The position numbers and the translations under genes were made by a program. Positions 45,900 to 54,061 of a DNA stretch of 64,000 nucleotides are shown here, piece after piece. Numbering within the stretch: position 1 is the first letter of the stretch; every line of letters starts with the position of its first letter. Under the pieces are notes generated by a model. It ran no database searches. It was not told where the DNA came from and saw only the letters and a list, made by a program, of their open reading frames with translations. Source of the DNA: Sphingomonas sp. LM7 (GTDB taxonomy: Bacteria; Pseudomonadota; Alphaproteobacteria; Sphingomonadales; Sphingomonadaceae); contig NZ_CP019511.1 in the NCBI RefSeq assembly GCF_002002925.1, positions 1-64,000 on the forward strand. The letters run 5' to 3'.

Positions 45900-47125
45900 G
45901 CGCGTCCTCCTTTTCCGCCGAATCGTTCAAGGTCGAACGGCGTGAGATCGATGATTGGAGTGCCCTCGTCCGCCATCGCCGCCACCAGTTCGGCAGTGAT
46001 CGGCGCAAGCGTGAGGCCCAGATGCTGGTGCCCGAAGGCATAGAGAAGGTTCGACGCGCGGCGCGAACGGCCGATTGCCGGCAGGTAATCGGGCAGAGTG
46101 GGGCGGGCGCCCATCCAGCGCCGGAACGGCGGGTGCATCGCTAGGCCCAATTGCGCGACATGCCGCTCCAGCCGCTCCCATTTGCGCGGGTCGGGCGGGG
46201 CATCCGGGCGGGCAAGCTCGACGAAGCTCGCGGCCTGAACGGTGTTGGCATAGCGGGTGACGATCATCGATCGGTCCTCGAACACGATCGGCGGCAAGTC
46301 GGCCGGCCAATAGTCCGCGGCGGCACGGATATGATAGCCGCGCTCGGCGATGATCGGCGCGTGGTGGCCGGCGCGCTCGACCAGCGGCTTGCTGCCGACG
46401 CCCGCGGCGACGAGCACGAGATCGGCGTCGTGGCCGGGGACATGCGCCCAGCCATGTTCGACGTTGAGCGTGCCGGTTTCGCGCAGGATCTTCCCGCCGC
46501 GGCGGATAACATCACGCTCCAGCGCGTCGGCGAGCAGCCCAAGATCGGCGACCTGGCCAGTGCCGGCGAAGCGCATTGCTCCCGCGATCGGTGCGCGTGA
46601 CACCGCCTGGATATGCGCGATGTCCTGTGGCGAGGCGTCGCCGATGCTGGCGGTGCCGATATCGGCGGCAGCCCATGCCGCCTTGCCGGCTGCGGCCTTG
46701 CCGGCATTTCCCCACACGACGAAATGGCCGTCGGTCTTGACCAGTTCCGGTGCCCAGGGCGCGCGTTGCCAGGCAGGAAGCGAGTCCGCCAGAAGCGCAC
46801 GCAGCGCATCGCTGCCGGCACGGAAACGATCACCGCGCGCAGCACCCAGGAAGCGCATCGCAAAAGGCAGCCAGGCGGTGGCTCCGTGCATCGGCAGGTC
46901 GAGCGCGCCGCCCGCGGCAAAACGCCGCCCCCAGGCCGATCGCAGGCTCGCCATCGATGCCAACGGCGCGACCTGTTCGGTAGCAATATGCCCGGCATTT
47001 CCCCAGGATGCTGCATCGCGGTTCGACGACGCCTCGATCACGGTTACCATATGGCCGTCGCTCAACAGCGCGGAGGCGGAGCTGAGACCTATCACGCCAC
47101 CGCCGATGATAGTAATTTGCTTCAC
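45896..47125 (-). CDS. FAD-dependent D-amino-acid (D-hydroxyproline) dehydrogenase
   Basis: The 409-residue DadA-like protein starts with the dinucleotide motif ITIIGGGVIGLSSASALL and has RYANTVQAASFVELA and YAFGHQHLGLTLAPITAEL near the C-terminus. With an epimerase and a DHDPS-family deaminase adjacent, the best role is oxidation of cis-4-hydroxy-D-proline to Delta1-pyrroline-4-hydroxy-2-carboxylate. GTG 47125 has GAGGAG 5 bases upstream. It is the first gene of a three-gene minus-strand operon, divergent from the deaminase. Confidence 0.88.
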   Translation of the reverse strand: MKQITIIGGGVIGLSSASALLSDGHMVTVIEASSNRDAASWGNAGHIATEQVAPLASMASLRSAWGRRFAAGGALDLPMHGATAWLPFAMRFLGAARGDRFRAGSDALRALLADSLPAWQRAPWAPELVKTDGHFVVWGNAGKAAAGKAAWAAADIGTASIGDASPQDIAHIQAVSRAPIAGAMRFAGTGQVADLGLLADALERDVIRRGGKILRETGTLNVEHGWAHVPGHDADLVLVAAGVGSKPLVERAGHHAPIIAERGYHIRAAADYWPADLPPIVFEDRSMIVTRYANTVQAASFVELARPDAPPDPRKWERLERHVAQLGLAMHPPFRRWMGARPTLPDYLPAIGRSRRASNLLYAFGHQHLGLTLAPITAELVAAMADEGTPIIDLTPFDLERFGGKGGRA

Positions 47126-47138
47126 CGCCACTCCTCTA

Positions 47139-47176
47139 TTGCAACGCAAAAAACCATATCGTATACGTTATTCGAC
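47139..47176 (+). promoter_or_regulatory. Promoter and operator of the Hyp deaminase operon
   Basis: TTGCAA (47139-47144), a 17-bp spacer and TATACG (47162-47167) form a good sigma70-type promoter for the plus-strand operon. The -10 lies inside the operator ATATCGTATACGTTATTC (47156-47173), nearly identical to the GH127 site. The divergent oxidase operon could be controlled from the same site. Confidence 0.7.
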
Positions 47177-47195
47177 TTCAAGAACGGGGTATCAA

Positions 47196-48110
47196 ATGAC
47201 GATCGGTTGGAAGGGCGTTTTTCCCGCAGTGACGACTCAGCTGAGGGGGGATCTGTCGATCGACCTGGCCGACACGCAGCGGGTAGTAGATGATTTGATC
47301 CGTGACGGCGTTACCGGCGTGATCGCGCTGGGGACGGTGGGCGAGAACAACTCGCTGGATTTCGATGAGAAGGTCAGCGTGCTCTCCGCGATCGTCGAAG
47401 TGGTCGATGGCCGGGTTCCTGTGATCACCGGCGTCTCCGAATATGACACGCGCCGCGCGGCGCGCTATGCCCAGGCAGCGGAGAAGGCCGGCGCCGACGG
47501 CCTGATGCTGCTCCCCCCGATGGTCTATGTGCCCAAGCCGCACGAGATGGTCGCGCATTTCAAGGGCGTTGCCGAGAAGACCGGCTTGCCGATCATGCTC
47601 TACAACAATCCGCCGGCTTATCGCAGCGTGATCGATAACGACGTGCTCGAAGCGCTGCGCCCGGTGAGCAACATCGTTGCAGTCAAGGAATCGGCGCCCG
47701 ATACGCGCCGCTTCACCGATCTGCGCAATTCGTTCGGCGACCGCTATGTGCTGTTCGCCGGCCTCGACGATGTCGCGCTGGAGGGCCTGTTCCTAGGCGC
47801 GCAGGGCTGGGTCTCGGGGCTTACCAATGCGTTCCCCAAGGAATCGGTCGAACTCGTCGCGGCATTCGAGCGTGGCGATCATGCCAAGGCACTCGAAATC
47901 TATCGCTGGTTCATGCCGCTGCTCCATCTCGACGCCGAGCATGACCTGGTCCAGTCGATCAAGCTCGCCGAGCAGGTGATGGGCCGCGGGTCCGAGCGCG
48001 TGCTTCCGCCGCGCTATCCGCTGGAAGGCGCACGCCGTGCCGAAGTGATCGCCATGGTCGAGAAGGCGGCGGCGACGCGGCCGACGCTGACCGTCGCCCA
48101 GGCGGCCTGA
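47196..48110 (+). CDS. DHDPS-family hydroxypyrroline carboxylate deaminase
   Basis: The 304-residue protein has the DapA/NanA barrel: GTVGENNSL (GxxGE-type substrate loop), MLYNNPPAYR with the catalytic Tyr and VAVKESAPD with Schiff-base Lys164. In hydroxyproline operons this family deaminates Delta1-pyrroline-4-hydroxy-2-carboxylate to alpha-ketoglutarate semialdehyde. It is 8 bases upstream of the epimerase. A lysine-biosynthetic DapA role is unlikely given the context. Confidence 0.88.
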   Translation: MTIGWKGVFPAVTTQLRGDLSIDLADTQRVVDDLIRDGVTGVIALGTVGENNSLDFDEKVSVLSAIVEVVDGRVPVITGVSEYDTRRAARYAQAAEKAGADGLMLLPPMVYVPKPHEMVAHFKGVAEKTGLPIMLYNNPPAYRSVIDNDVLEALRPVSNIVAVKESAPDTRRFTDLRNSFGDRYVLFAGLDDVALEGLFLGAQGWVSGLTNAFPKESVELVAAFERGDHAKALEIYRWFMPLLHLDAEHDLVQSIKLAEQVMGRGSERVLPPRYPLEGARRAEVIAMVEKAAATRPTLTVAQAA

Positions 48111-48118
48111 TCGCAGCA

Positions 48119-49117
48119 ATGCGGCACACCTTTTTCTGCATCGACGGCCACACGGCCGGCAATCCGGTCCGGCTCGTCGCCGGCGGGGCGCCGTTGCTCA
48201 AGGGCGCGTCGATGTCGGAAAGGCGGCAGGACTTCTTCGCGCGCTTCGACTGGATCCGCACCGGCCTGTGCTTCGAGCCGCGCGGGCACGACATGATGTC
48301 GGGCGGGTTCCTTTATCCGCCGACGCAGCCCGATGTCGACGTCGGGATCCTGTTCATCGAGACTTCGGGCTGCCTGCCGATGTGCGGCCACGGCACGATC
48401 GGGATGGTCACCTTCGGGCTCGAACATGGGCTGATCCAGCCCGCCGAGCCCGGCAAGCTGCGGATCGAAGTGCCCGCGGGGGTGATCGACATCGCCTACA
48501 CGCAAGAGGGCGACAAGGTCACCGCGGTGCGCATTACCAACGTGCCGGCCTATGTTGCTGCCAGAGGCATCCAGGTCGATGTCGAGGGTATCGGCCCGCT
48601 GTCGATCGACGTCGCCTATGGCGGCAACTATTATGCGATCATCGAGCCGCAGGGCGCCTATACCGGGCTCGACGATCTCGGCGCGTCGCGGCTGATCGAT
48701 CTGAGCCTGCGTATCCGCGAAGCCGTGCGCGAAAAGTTCGAGCCGGTGCATCCGCTCGATTCCACCATTCGCGGCGTCAGCCACATATTGTGGGCGGACA
48801 AGCCGCGCGGGGACGGTGCCGACGGTCGCAACGCGGTGTTCTATGGCGACAAGGCGATCGATCGCAGCCCGTGCGGCACGGGCACTTCGGCGCGGCTCGC
48901 GCATCTCGCCGCGCAGGGAAGGCTGGCGGTGGGCGACCGCTTCGTCCACGAAAGCTATATCGGCAGCCGCTTCATCGGCCGGGTCGAAGCCGAGACGCGC
49001 CTTGGCGATCACCCGGCAATCATCCCTTCGGTGGAGGGGTCCGCAATCGCAACCGGCTTCAACACGATCTGGATTGATCGCGCCGATCCATTCTGGGAAG
49101 GGTTTCAGGTCAAGTAA
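48119..49117 (+). CDS. 4-hydroxyproline 2-epimerase (proline racemase family)
   Basis: The 332-residue protein has both catalytic cysteines, Cys89 in PMCGHGTIGM and Cys252 in RSPCGTGTSARL. Two Cys indicate racemase/epimerase chemistry; in trans-3-hydroxyproline dehydratases one is Thr. The N-terminal CIDGHTAGNPVR motif is typical. The role is conversion of trans-4-hydroxy-L-proline to cis-4-hydroxy-D-proline, the first step of the pathway completed by the adjacent oxidase and deaminase. Proline racemase activity cannot be ruled out. Confidence 0.92.
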   Translation: MRHTFFCIDGHTAGNPVRLVAGGAPLLKGASMSERRQDFFARFDWIRTGLCFEPRGHDMMSGGFLYPPTQPDVDVGILFIETSGCLPMCGHGTIGMVTFGLEHGLIQPAEPGKLRIEVPAGVIDIAYTQEGDKVTAVRITNVPAYVAARGIQVDVEGIGPLSIDVAYGGNYYAIIEPQGAYTGLDDLGASRLIDLSLRIREAVREKFEPVHPLDSTIRGVSHILWADKPRGDGADGRNAVFYGDKAIDRSPCGTGTSARLAHLAAQGRLAVGDRFVHESYIGSRFIGRVEAETRLGDHPAIIPSVEGSAIATGFNTIWIDRADPFWEGFQVK

Positions 49118-49178
49118 TGCTTCCGATTCCGCGCCGTTCATCCGAACACTGGCGGTCCCATTGCAAGGAGAGGCGATC

Positions 49179-49829
49179 ATGAGCATCGTCGTACGTACGC
49201 TGGCCGAACGTGTCTTCGAGATCGTGCGTGAGCAGATCGTTACAGGGCAATTGCCCAACAACTTGCCGATCCGCCAGGATGCGCTGGCCACCGAGCTTGG
49301 CGTGAGCAAGATTCCGTTGCGCGAGGCGCTCGCCCGGTTGGAGCAGGAGGGGCTGCTGACCAGCCACGCCAATCGCGGCTATTTCGTCCAACCGATGTCC
49401 GCGCAGCAGGTCGACGAGATCTATGTGCTCCGCCTCGCGATCGAGCCGCCGGCCGCGGTCTATGCCGCCGAGCGCGCGACCGAGGCCGATCATGCCATCG
49501 CAGTCGACGCATTCCACAAGCTGGACGGCGCGGCCGCGAGCAATCTGGCCGAAGTCGCCGTGCGCAATCGTGATTTCCATACCGCACTGGTGCGTCCCGG
49601 CGGCCGGCTGCTGACTACCCAGCTGGTCGAGCGGCTGTCGATCCTTTCGGAGCGCTATGTCGTCGCCCACCTGCAGCCGGCAGGACGCGAGTCCCGCGCC
49701 CATACCGAGCATCAGGACCTGATCGACGCATGGCTGGCGCGCGACGGCGTCAAGCTGACTGCGCTGCTCACGCAGCATCTTCAAGGCACGCTCGACGATC
49801 TGCGTCAGCAATTCGGTTCGACGACCTAA
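49179..49829 (+). CDS. Second FadR/GntR-family regulator
   Basis: The 216-residue protein has a winged helix (IRQDALATELGVSKIPLREA, then GLLTSHANRGYFVQ) and an FCD domain with EIYVLRLAIEP and a His-rich metal/ligand site (NRDFHTALV, AHTEHQDLID). AAGGAGAGGC precedes ATG 49179. Located between epimerase and permease, it may respond to hydroxyproline or a pathway intermediate. It is clearly different from the regulator at 35849. Confidence 0.9.
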   Translation: MSIVVRTLAERVFEIVREQIVTGQLPNNLPIRQDALATELGVSKIPLREALARLEQEGLLTSHANRGYFVQPMSAQQVDEIYVLRLAIEPPAAVYAAERATEADHAIAVDAFHKLDGAAASNLAEVAVRNRDFHTALVRPGGRLLTTQLVERLSILSERYVVAHLQPAGRESRAHTEHQDLIDAWLARDGVKLTALLTQHLQGTLDDLRQQFGSTT

Positions 49830-49856
49830 GTCGTCTGGTTTTTGGGGGAAAACTGC

Positions 49857-51272
49857 ATGTTCGGTCCGCGCAAGTCGCTCGATTCAGTAACGAAGCACGC
49901 GGAGGGCCATGCACTCGCCAAGACGCTGAGCTGGCCGCACCTTATCGCGCTCGGCGTCGGCGCGATCGTCGGCACCGGCATCTACACGCTGACGGGGGTA
50001 GGCGCCGAGCGCGCGGGCCCGGCGGTGATCCTCGCTTTCGCGATTGCCGGCGCGGTCTGTGCGTGCGCCGCTTTGGCCTATGCCGAGCTAGCGACGATGA
50101 TCCCCGCCGCCGGCAGTGCCTATACCTTCAGCTACGCCGCATTGGGTGAGAAGGTCGCCTGGGTGGTCGGCTGGAGCCTGGTGCTCGAATATTCGCTCGC
50201 CTGCTCGACCGTCGCGGTGGGGTGGTCGGGCTATCTGGTCGGGTGGTTGCAGGCCGCGGGGATACATCTGCCTGCCGAACTGCTTGCCGGACCGCATGCC
50301 GGGGGCATCATCAACCTGCCTGCGGTGTTCGTCGCGCTGGGTGTGATGGGGATGCTCGTCGCCGGAACGCGCGAGAGCGCGACGCTCAACATCGTCCTAG
50401 TCATCATCAAGCTCGTCGCATTGGGCGTTTTCGTCGCGTTCGCGCTGCCCGCATTCGACGGCAGCAACCTCGAGCCGTTCATGCCCTATGGCTTCGGCTC
50501 GACCGAAGTCGGTGGCGAAAAGCGCGGGGTAATGGCGGCTGCCGCGATCGTGTTCTTCGCCTTTTACGGTTTCGACGCCGTCGCCACCTCCGCCGAGGAA
50601 GCCAAGCGCCCGGGCCGCGACCTGACCATCGGCATCGTCGGATCGATGCTGGTCTGCACGATCATCTATATGCTCGTCGCAGTCGCCGCCGTCGGCGCGC
50701 TGCCGTACCAGCAGCTTGGCAATTCGCCCGAGCCGTTGGCGCTGGTGCTGCGCTCGCTGGGCCAGCCGGTCGCGGGGCATTTGATCGCCCTTGCCGCGGT
50801 GATCGCGCTCCCTTCGGTGATCCTCGTCATGATGTACGGCCAGAGCCGCATCTTCTTCGTGATGGCGCGCGACGGGCTGCTGCCGCGCAGCCTCGCCAAG
50901 GTCTCCCCCCGCACCGGCGCGCCGACGCGGATCACGCTGATCACGGGCGTGGTGATCGCCGCCGTTGCCGGCTTCTTCCGCCTGGACGAAATCGCCGAGC
51001 TCGCCAATGCCGGCACCCTGCTCGCCTTCGTGGCGGTCGGCGCCTGCCTGATGGTGCTGCGCAAGCGTGCGCCCGATGCGCCGCGGCTGTTCCGCTGCCC
51101 TGCGCCCTATGTCGTCGGGACGCTGGCGATCCTGGGCTGCATCTATCTGCTGTTCAGCCTGCCGACTGCGACGATCCTGCGCTTCATCGTCTGGAACCTG
51201 ATCGGGCTGGCCGTCTACTTCGCCTATGGCTGGCGGCACAGCGAAGTGAAGCGGCAGGCGCTGCCCGCCTGA
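49857..51272 (+). CDS. APC-family amino-acid permease
   Basis: The 471-residue protein has about 12 TMs, the first with GVGAIVGTGIYTLTGV (unwound TM1 substrate site of APC carriers), and FYGFDAVATSAEEAKRPGRD typical of the cationic-amino-acid-transporter branch. In this operon hydroxyproline or proline is the likely substrate. GGGGGAAAA precedes ATG 49857. Confidence 0.92.
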   Translation: MFGPRKSLDSVTKHAEGHALAKTLSWPHLIALGVGAIVGTGIYTLTGVGAERAGPAVILAFAIAGAVCACAALAYAELATMIPAAGSAYTFSYAALGEKVAWVVGWSLVLEYSLACSTVAVGWSGYLVGWLQAAGIHLPAELLAGPHAGGIINLPAVFVALGVMGMLVAGTRESATLNIVLVIIKLVALGVFVAFALPAFDGSNLEPFMPYGFGSTEVGGEKRGVMAAAAIVFFAFYGFDAVATSAEEAKRPGRDLTIGIVGSMLVCTIIYMLVAVAAVGALPYQQLGNSPEPLALVLRSLGQPVAGHLIALAAVIALPSVILVMMYGQSRIFFVMARDGLLPRSLAKVSPRTGAPTRITLITGVVIAAVAGFFRLDEIAELANAGTLLAFVAVGACLMVLRKRAPDAPRLFRCPAPYVVGTLAILGCIYLLFSLPTATILRFIVWNLIGLAVYFAYGWRHSEVKRQALPA

Positions 51273-51320
51273 CCTGAGTTTCGAGTTCCCGTTTCCGACC
51301 TACCGACAAGGAGTAGCCCC

Positions 51321-52832
51321 GTGCGCCACCTGCTGACTGCGCTTGCCCTCGCCACATCGCTGACTCCGGCCGGGGCGGCACTCGCCCAGACGCGCTTCGA
51401 CGGCGTCTGGCTGTTCGACGATGCCGGGCCCAATCCCGGCGTTACCATGCTGCAGGTCGCCAGCGACGGGACGCGCATCACCGGCGCGGTGACGACGCAG
51501 TGGTACGGCCCGGTGACGATGCAGAATGCGCGGCTCGACAATGGCGTGCTCACCTTCGACGTGCGCAACCTCAACGATCGCGAGCATCCGACCCGGACCT
51601 GGACCGTCAAACGGACCGCCAAGGGCGTGCAGCTCGCCGGGCAGCTCTGGGAATCGAAGATCGACGCCGGCGGCCGCCGCGGCACGGTCCGCGATGCCGA
51701 GGCGCGCGCCTTCCGCTTCCAGACGCTTCCCGGCTGGGCCGTGGTCGAGCAGGCGCCGCTCGCGCCCAAGCCGCCGATGGGCTGGAGCAGCTGGAACAAG
51801 TTCGCTGCCAATATCGACGACAAGACGATCCGCGCGATGGCCGATGCGATGGTCTCCACCGGGCTGCGTGACGCCGGCTATGTCTATGTCAACATCGACG
51901 ACGGCTGGCAGGGGACGCGCGGTCCCGACGGCCGCATCCGCCCCAACGCCAACTTCCCGGACATGAAGGCGCTGGCCGACTATGTCCATTCGAAGGGGCT
52001 CAAGCTCGGCATCTACAGCTCGCAGGGCCCGCGCACCTGCGCCGGGTTCGAGGGAAGCTATGGCCATGTCCAGCAGGACGCGCAGACCTTTGCCGACTGG
52101 GGCATCGACTATCTGAAATATGATCTCTGCTCGGGCGAGTATTTCTACGCCGATGCGGACACCGTGAAGCGCAGCTATGCCGAGATGGGCGCTGCGCTCA
52201 AGGCGACGGGGCGGCCGATCGTCTACTCGCTGTGCGAATATGGCCGGTTTGATGTCGGCGCCTGGGGCCGTCAGGTCGGCGGCCATCTGTGGCGCACCAC
52301 CGGCGACATCACCGACGATTACCCGACGATGGCGCGGATCGGTTTCGACAAGAACGGCAACGCGGCCTATGCCGGGCCGAATGGCTTCAACGATCCCGAC
52401 ATGCTCGAAGTGGGCAATGGCGGCATGTCGCTGGACGAATACACCACGCACATGACGCTCTGGGCGATCTCGGCTGCGCCGCTGCTGATGGGCCATGATT
52501 TGCGCCAGACGCCGCCCGCGATGCTGGCGCTGCTCGAGAACCGCGAAGTCATCGCCGTCGACCAGGACGAGAAGGGTGTCCACGGCACCGCGGTGCGCAA
52601 GGAAGGCACGCTCGAAATATGGTCCAAGCCGCTTGGCGACGGCGCCGTTGCGCTGGCGCTGTTCAATCGCGGCGACACTGCTGCGAAGATCGACGCACGC
52701 CCCGCGGATGCCGGCTTCGCCACGATCACCGACGCGCGAGACCTGTGGCGCGAGGCACCGGTAGCCGCCGATGCGCTGAGCTTCGACGTGCCGTCGCACG
52801 GCGCGGTCATGCTGCGCGTCAAGGGCAAGTGA
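51321..52832 (+). CDS. GH27 alpha-galactosidase
   Basis: The 503-residue exported enzyme has a signal peptide, an extra N-terminal beta-domain (~25-145: FDGVWLFDDAGPNPGVTMLQ), the GH27 barrel (PPMGWSSWNKFAANIDD, YVNIDDGWQ) and a C-terminal beta-sandwich. The nucleophile is Asp268 in YLKYDLC and the acid/base Asp360 in FNDPDMLEVG. It releases terminal alpha-galactose; extensin Ser carries such a residue. GTG 51321 has AAGGAG upstream, and a strong hairpin follows the stop. Confidence 0.95.
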   Translation: MRHLLTALALATSLTPAGAALAQTRFDGVWLFDDAGPNPGVTMLQVASDGTRITGAVTTQWYGPVTMQNARLDNGVLTFDVRNLNDREHPTRTWTVKRTAKGVQLAGQLWESKIDAGGRRGTVRDAEARAFRFQTLPGWAVVEQAPLAPKPPMGWSSWNKFAANIDDKTIRAMADAMVSTGLRDAGYVYVNIDDGWQGTRGPDGRIRPNANFPDMKALADYVHSKGLKLGIYSSQGPRTCAGFEGSYGHVQQDAQTFADWGIDYLKYDLCSGEYFYADADTVKRSYAEMGAALKATGRPIVYSLCEYGRFDVGAWGRQVGGHLWRTTGDITDDYPTMARIGFDKNGNAAYAGPNGFNDPDMLEVGNGGMSLDEYTTHMTLWAISAAPLLMGHDLRQTPPAMLALLENREVIAVDQDEKGVHGTAVRKEGTLEIWSKPLGDGAVALALFNRGDTAAKIDARPADAGFATITDARDLWREAPVAADALSFDVPSHGAVMLRVKGK

Positions 52833-52836
52833 GGGC

Positions 52837-52860
52837 AGGGGGCGTCTGCGGACGCCCCCT
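52837..52860. terminator. Bidirectional hairpin between GH27 and lectin genes
   Basis: AGGGGGCGTC (52837-52846) pairs perfectly with GACGCCCCCT (52851-52860) around TGCG. It sits between convergent genes. The T-run is minimal, so termination efficiency is uncertain. Confidence 0.65.
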
Positions 52861-52866
52861 TCGGCA

Positions 52867-53415
52867 TCAGTCGGGCAGGACGACGACGACCGGCAGTGCG
52901 CCACTGTTACCGGCGAATTTCACGTCGTTGAACCCCAGCGTCAGCGCCGCGGCCTGATCCGGGATGGTCACTCGGACGCCCTTGCCGATCGCAAAGGGGC
53001 GGCCGATCAGGACACCGTTTGCGTCCACGAACGCGCCGATCAATGCGTGCGCGTTGGTCGGATAGAGGATCTTGGGCGCGTAGAGGCTGGGGTAATATTT
53101 CTTCTTGGGCCCCGGCGCGTCGTTGACGGCGGTGCCGTCGATCCCCTCGGGCCCGACCGGCTTTCCCTCTACCATCGTCGTCGCGCCCTCGACGGGATAG
53201 ATTTCGATCTTTGCGTCGGCGTCGTTGATGAAGCCGGTGATCGTCATCGGCGGCGCCTCGTCGCCCAGGCCATAGCGCATCTTCTTGTTGGGGCCGTTGA
53301 GCCAAGGGCCGGCCTTGGCGTCTACGGTCACTCGTCGTTCCTCGGCAGATGCCGGCGCCGGCGCCAGCAGCATCAGGCCGAGAAGCGACGCCCAGCGGAT
53401 CTTGATGCTGCTCAT
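52867..53415 (-). CDS. Secreted LecA/PA-IL-like lectin, copy 1
   Basis: The 182-residue exported protein (signal ending APAPASA) has a C-terminal region that reads ALIGAFVDANGVLIGRPF, then LTLGFNDVKFAGNSGALPVV. This parallels the calcium/galactose site region of Pseudomonas LecA (ALVMKIG..., IYNDVPGTYGNNSGSFSV). The N-terminal ~70 residues are extra. It overlaps copy 2 by ATGA. Galactose binding is inferred from this alignment by eye. Confidence 0.65.
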   Translation of the reverse strand: MSSIKIRWASLLGLMLLAPAPASAEERRVTVDAKAGPWLNGPNKKMRYGLGDEAPPMTITGFINDADAKIEIYPVEGATTMVEGKPVGPEGIDGTAVNDAPGPKKKYYPSLYAPKILYPTNAHALIGAFVDANGVLIGRPFAIGKGVRVTIPDQAAALTLGFNDVKFAGNSGALPVVVVLPD

Positions 53416-53981
53416 TGGATGGTCACCTGTGGAGAGGGCAGGTCGATCGTCACGACGATCTCCCCTTCATTGTCGGCATAGATGTCGTCGTTGATCCCCA
53501 GCGTGATCGCGACTGCGCCGGCGGGCGGAACGGCCTCGCCGCGCGCGCCGATCAGGAACGGCTTGCCGACGACCTTGCCATCGGCATCGACGAATGCGCC
53601 GATCAGCTGGTTGAGATGCGCCGGATAGCCTGCGCGATCGGCATGATAGCTCGGGAACCAGCTGCCCGAATTGCCGCGCGTCGCGTCGGTGACGAAGCCT
53701 GCCTGCCCAGCGGGGCCGAAGCGCTCGCCGCCGGCTGCGGTGCTGGTAGTGCCGGTCGCGGAGAATTTGACCGGCACGCCTTCGAACAGCTTGCCCGCGA
53801 ACACCATCGCCGGCGCCGCGCCGTCCTGCCGCCCGAACGGCAGCTTGCGGTTGACCGCGGGGCTCCACGGCATTGCACGGGCGGAAACCTTCACCGTCAC
53901 TTCGCGCGCCTGGGCGGGCGCTGCCGTCAACACGGTGCCTGCCAGTGCTGCCAGCGCGATCGCATGCATTCGCATCGCCAT
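53412..53981 (-). CDS. Secreted LecA/PA-IL-like lectin, copy 2
   Basis: The 189-residue paralogue of copy 1 has signal LAALAGTVLTAAPAQA and the matching segment QLIGAFVDADGKVVGKPFLI, then ITLGINDDIYADNEGEIVV, which keeps Asn-Asp and Asp-Asn at putative Ca ligand positions. ATG 53981 has AAAGGA upstream. It follows a TonB receptor gene after a hairpin with a T-run, so its level may be set by readthrough. Confidence 0.65.
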   Translation of the reverse strand: MAMRMHAIALAALAGTVLTAAPAQAREVTVKVSARAMPWSPAVNRKLPFGRQDGAAPAMVFAGKLFEGVPVKFSATGTTSTAAGGERFGPAGQAGFVTDATRGNSGSWFPSYHADRAGYPAHLNQLIGAFVDADGKVVGKPFLIGARGEAVPPAGAVAITLGINDDIYADNEGEIVVTIDLPSPQVTIQ

Positions 53982-53995
53982 CGATCCTTTCTGCA

Positions 53996-54031
53996 AAGAA
54001 AAAGCGGGCCGCGGCACATGCCGCGACCCGC
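53996..54031 (-). terminator. Terminator/attenuator between TonB receptor and lectin genes
   Basis: GCGGG (54004-54008) pairs with CCCGC (54027-54031) and, after one mismatch, CGCGGCA pairs with TGCCGCG. On the minus strand the stem is followed by TTTTTCTTT, a proper intrinsic terminator. It sits 14 bases upstream of the lectin ATG. Confidence 0.75.
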
Positions 54032-54061
54032 CGAAGTTAAGAGCGGGGTGGCTCTTGCCTC

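Noticed and set aside
47196-48110. Annotation as dihydrodipicolinate synthase dapA for lysine synthesis
   Set aside because: The protein belongs to the same superfamily, but the context (epimerase, D-amino-acid oxidase, shared operator) favours hydroxypyrroline carboxylate deaminase.
48119-49117. trans-3-hydroxyproline dehydratase
   Set aside because: Both catalytic Cys are present; dehydratases have Thr at the second position.
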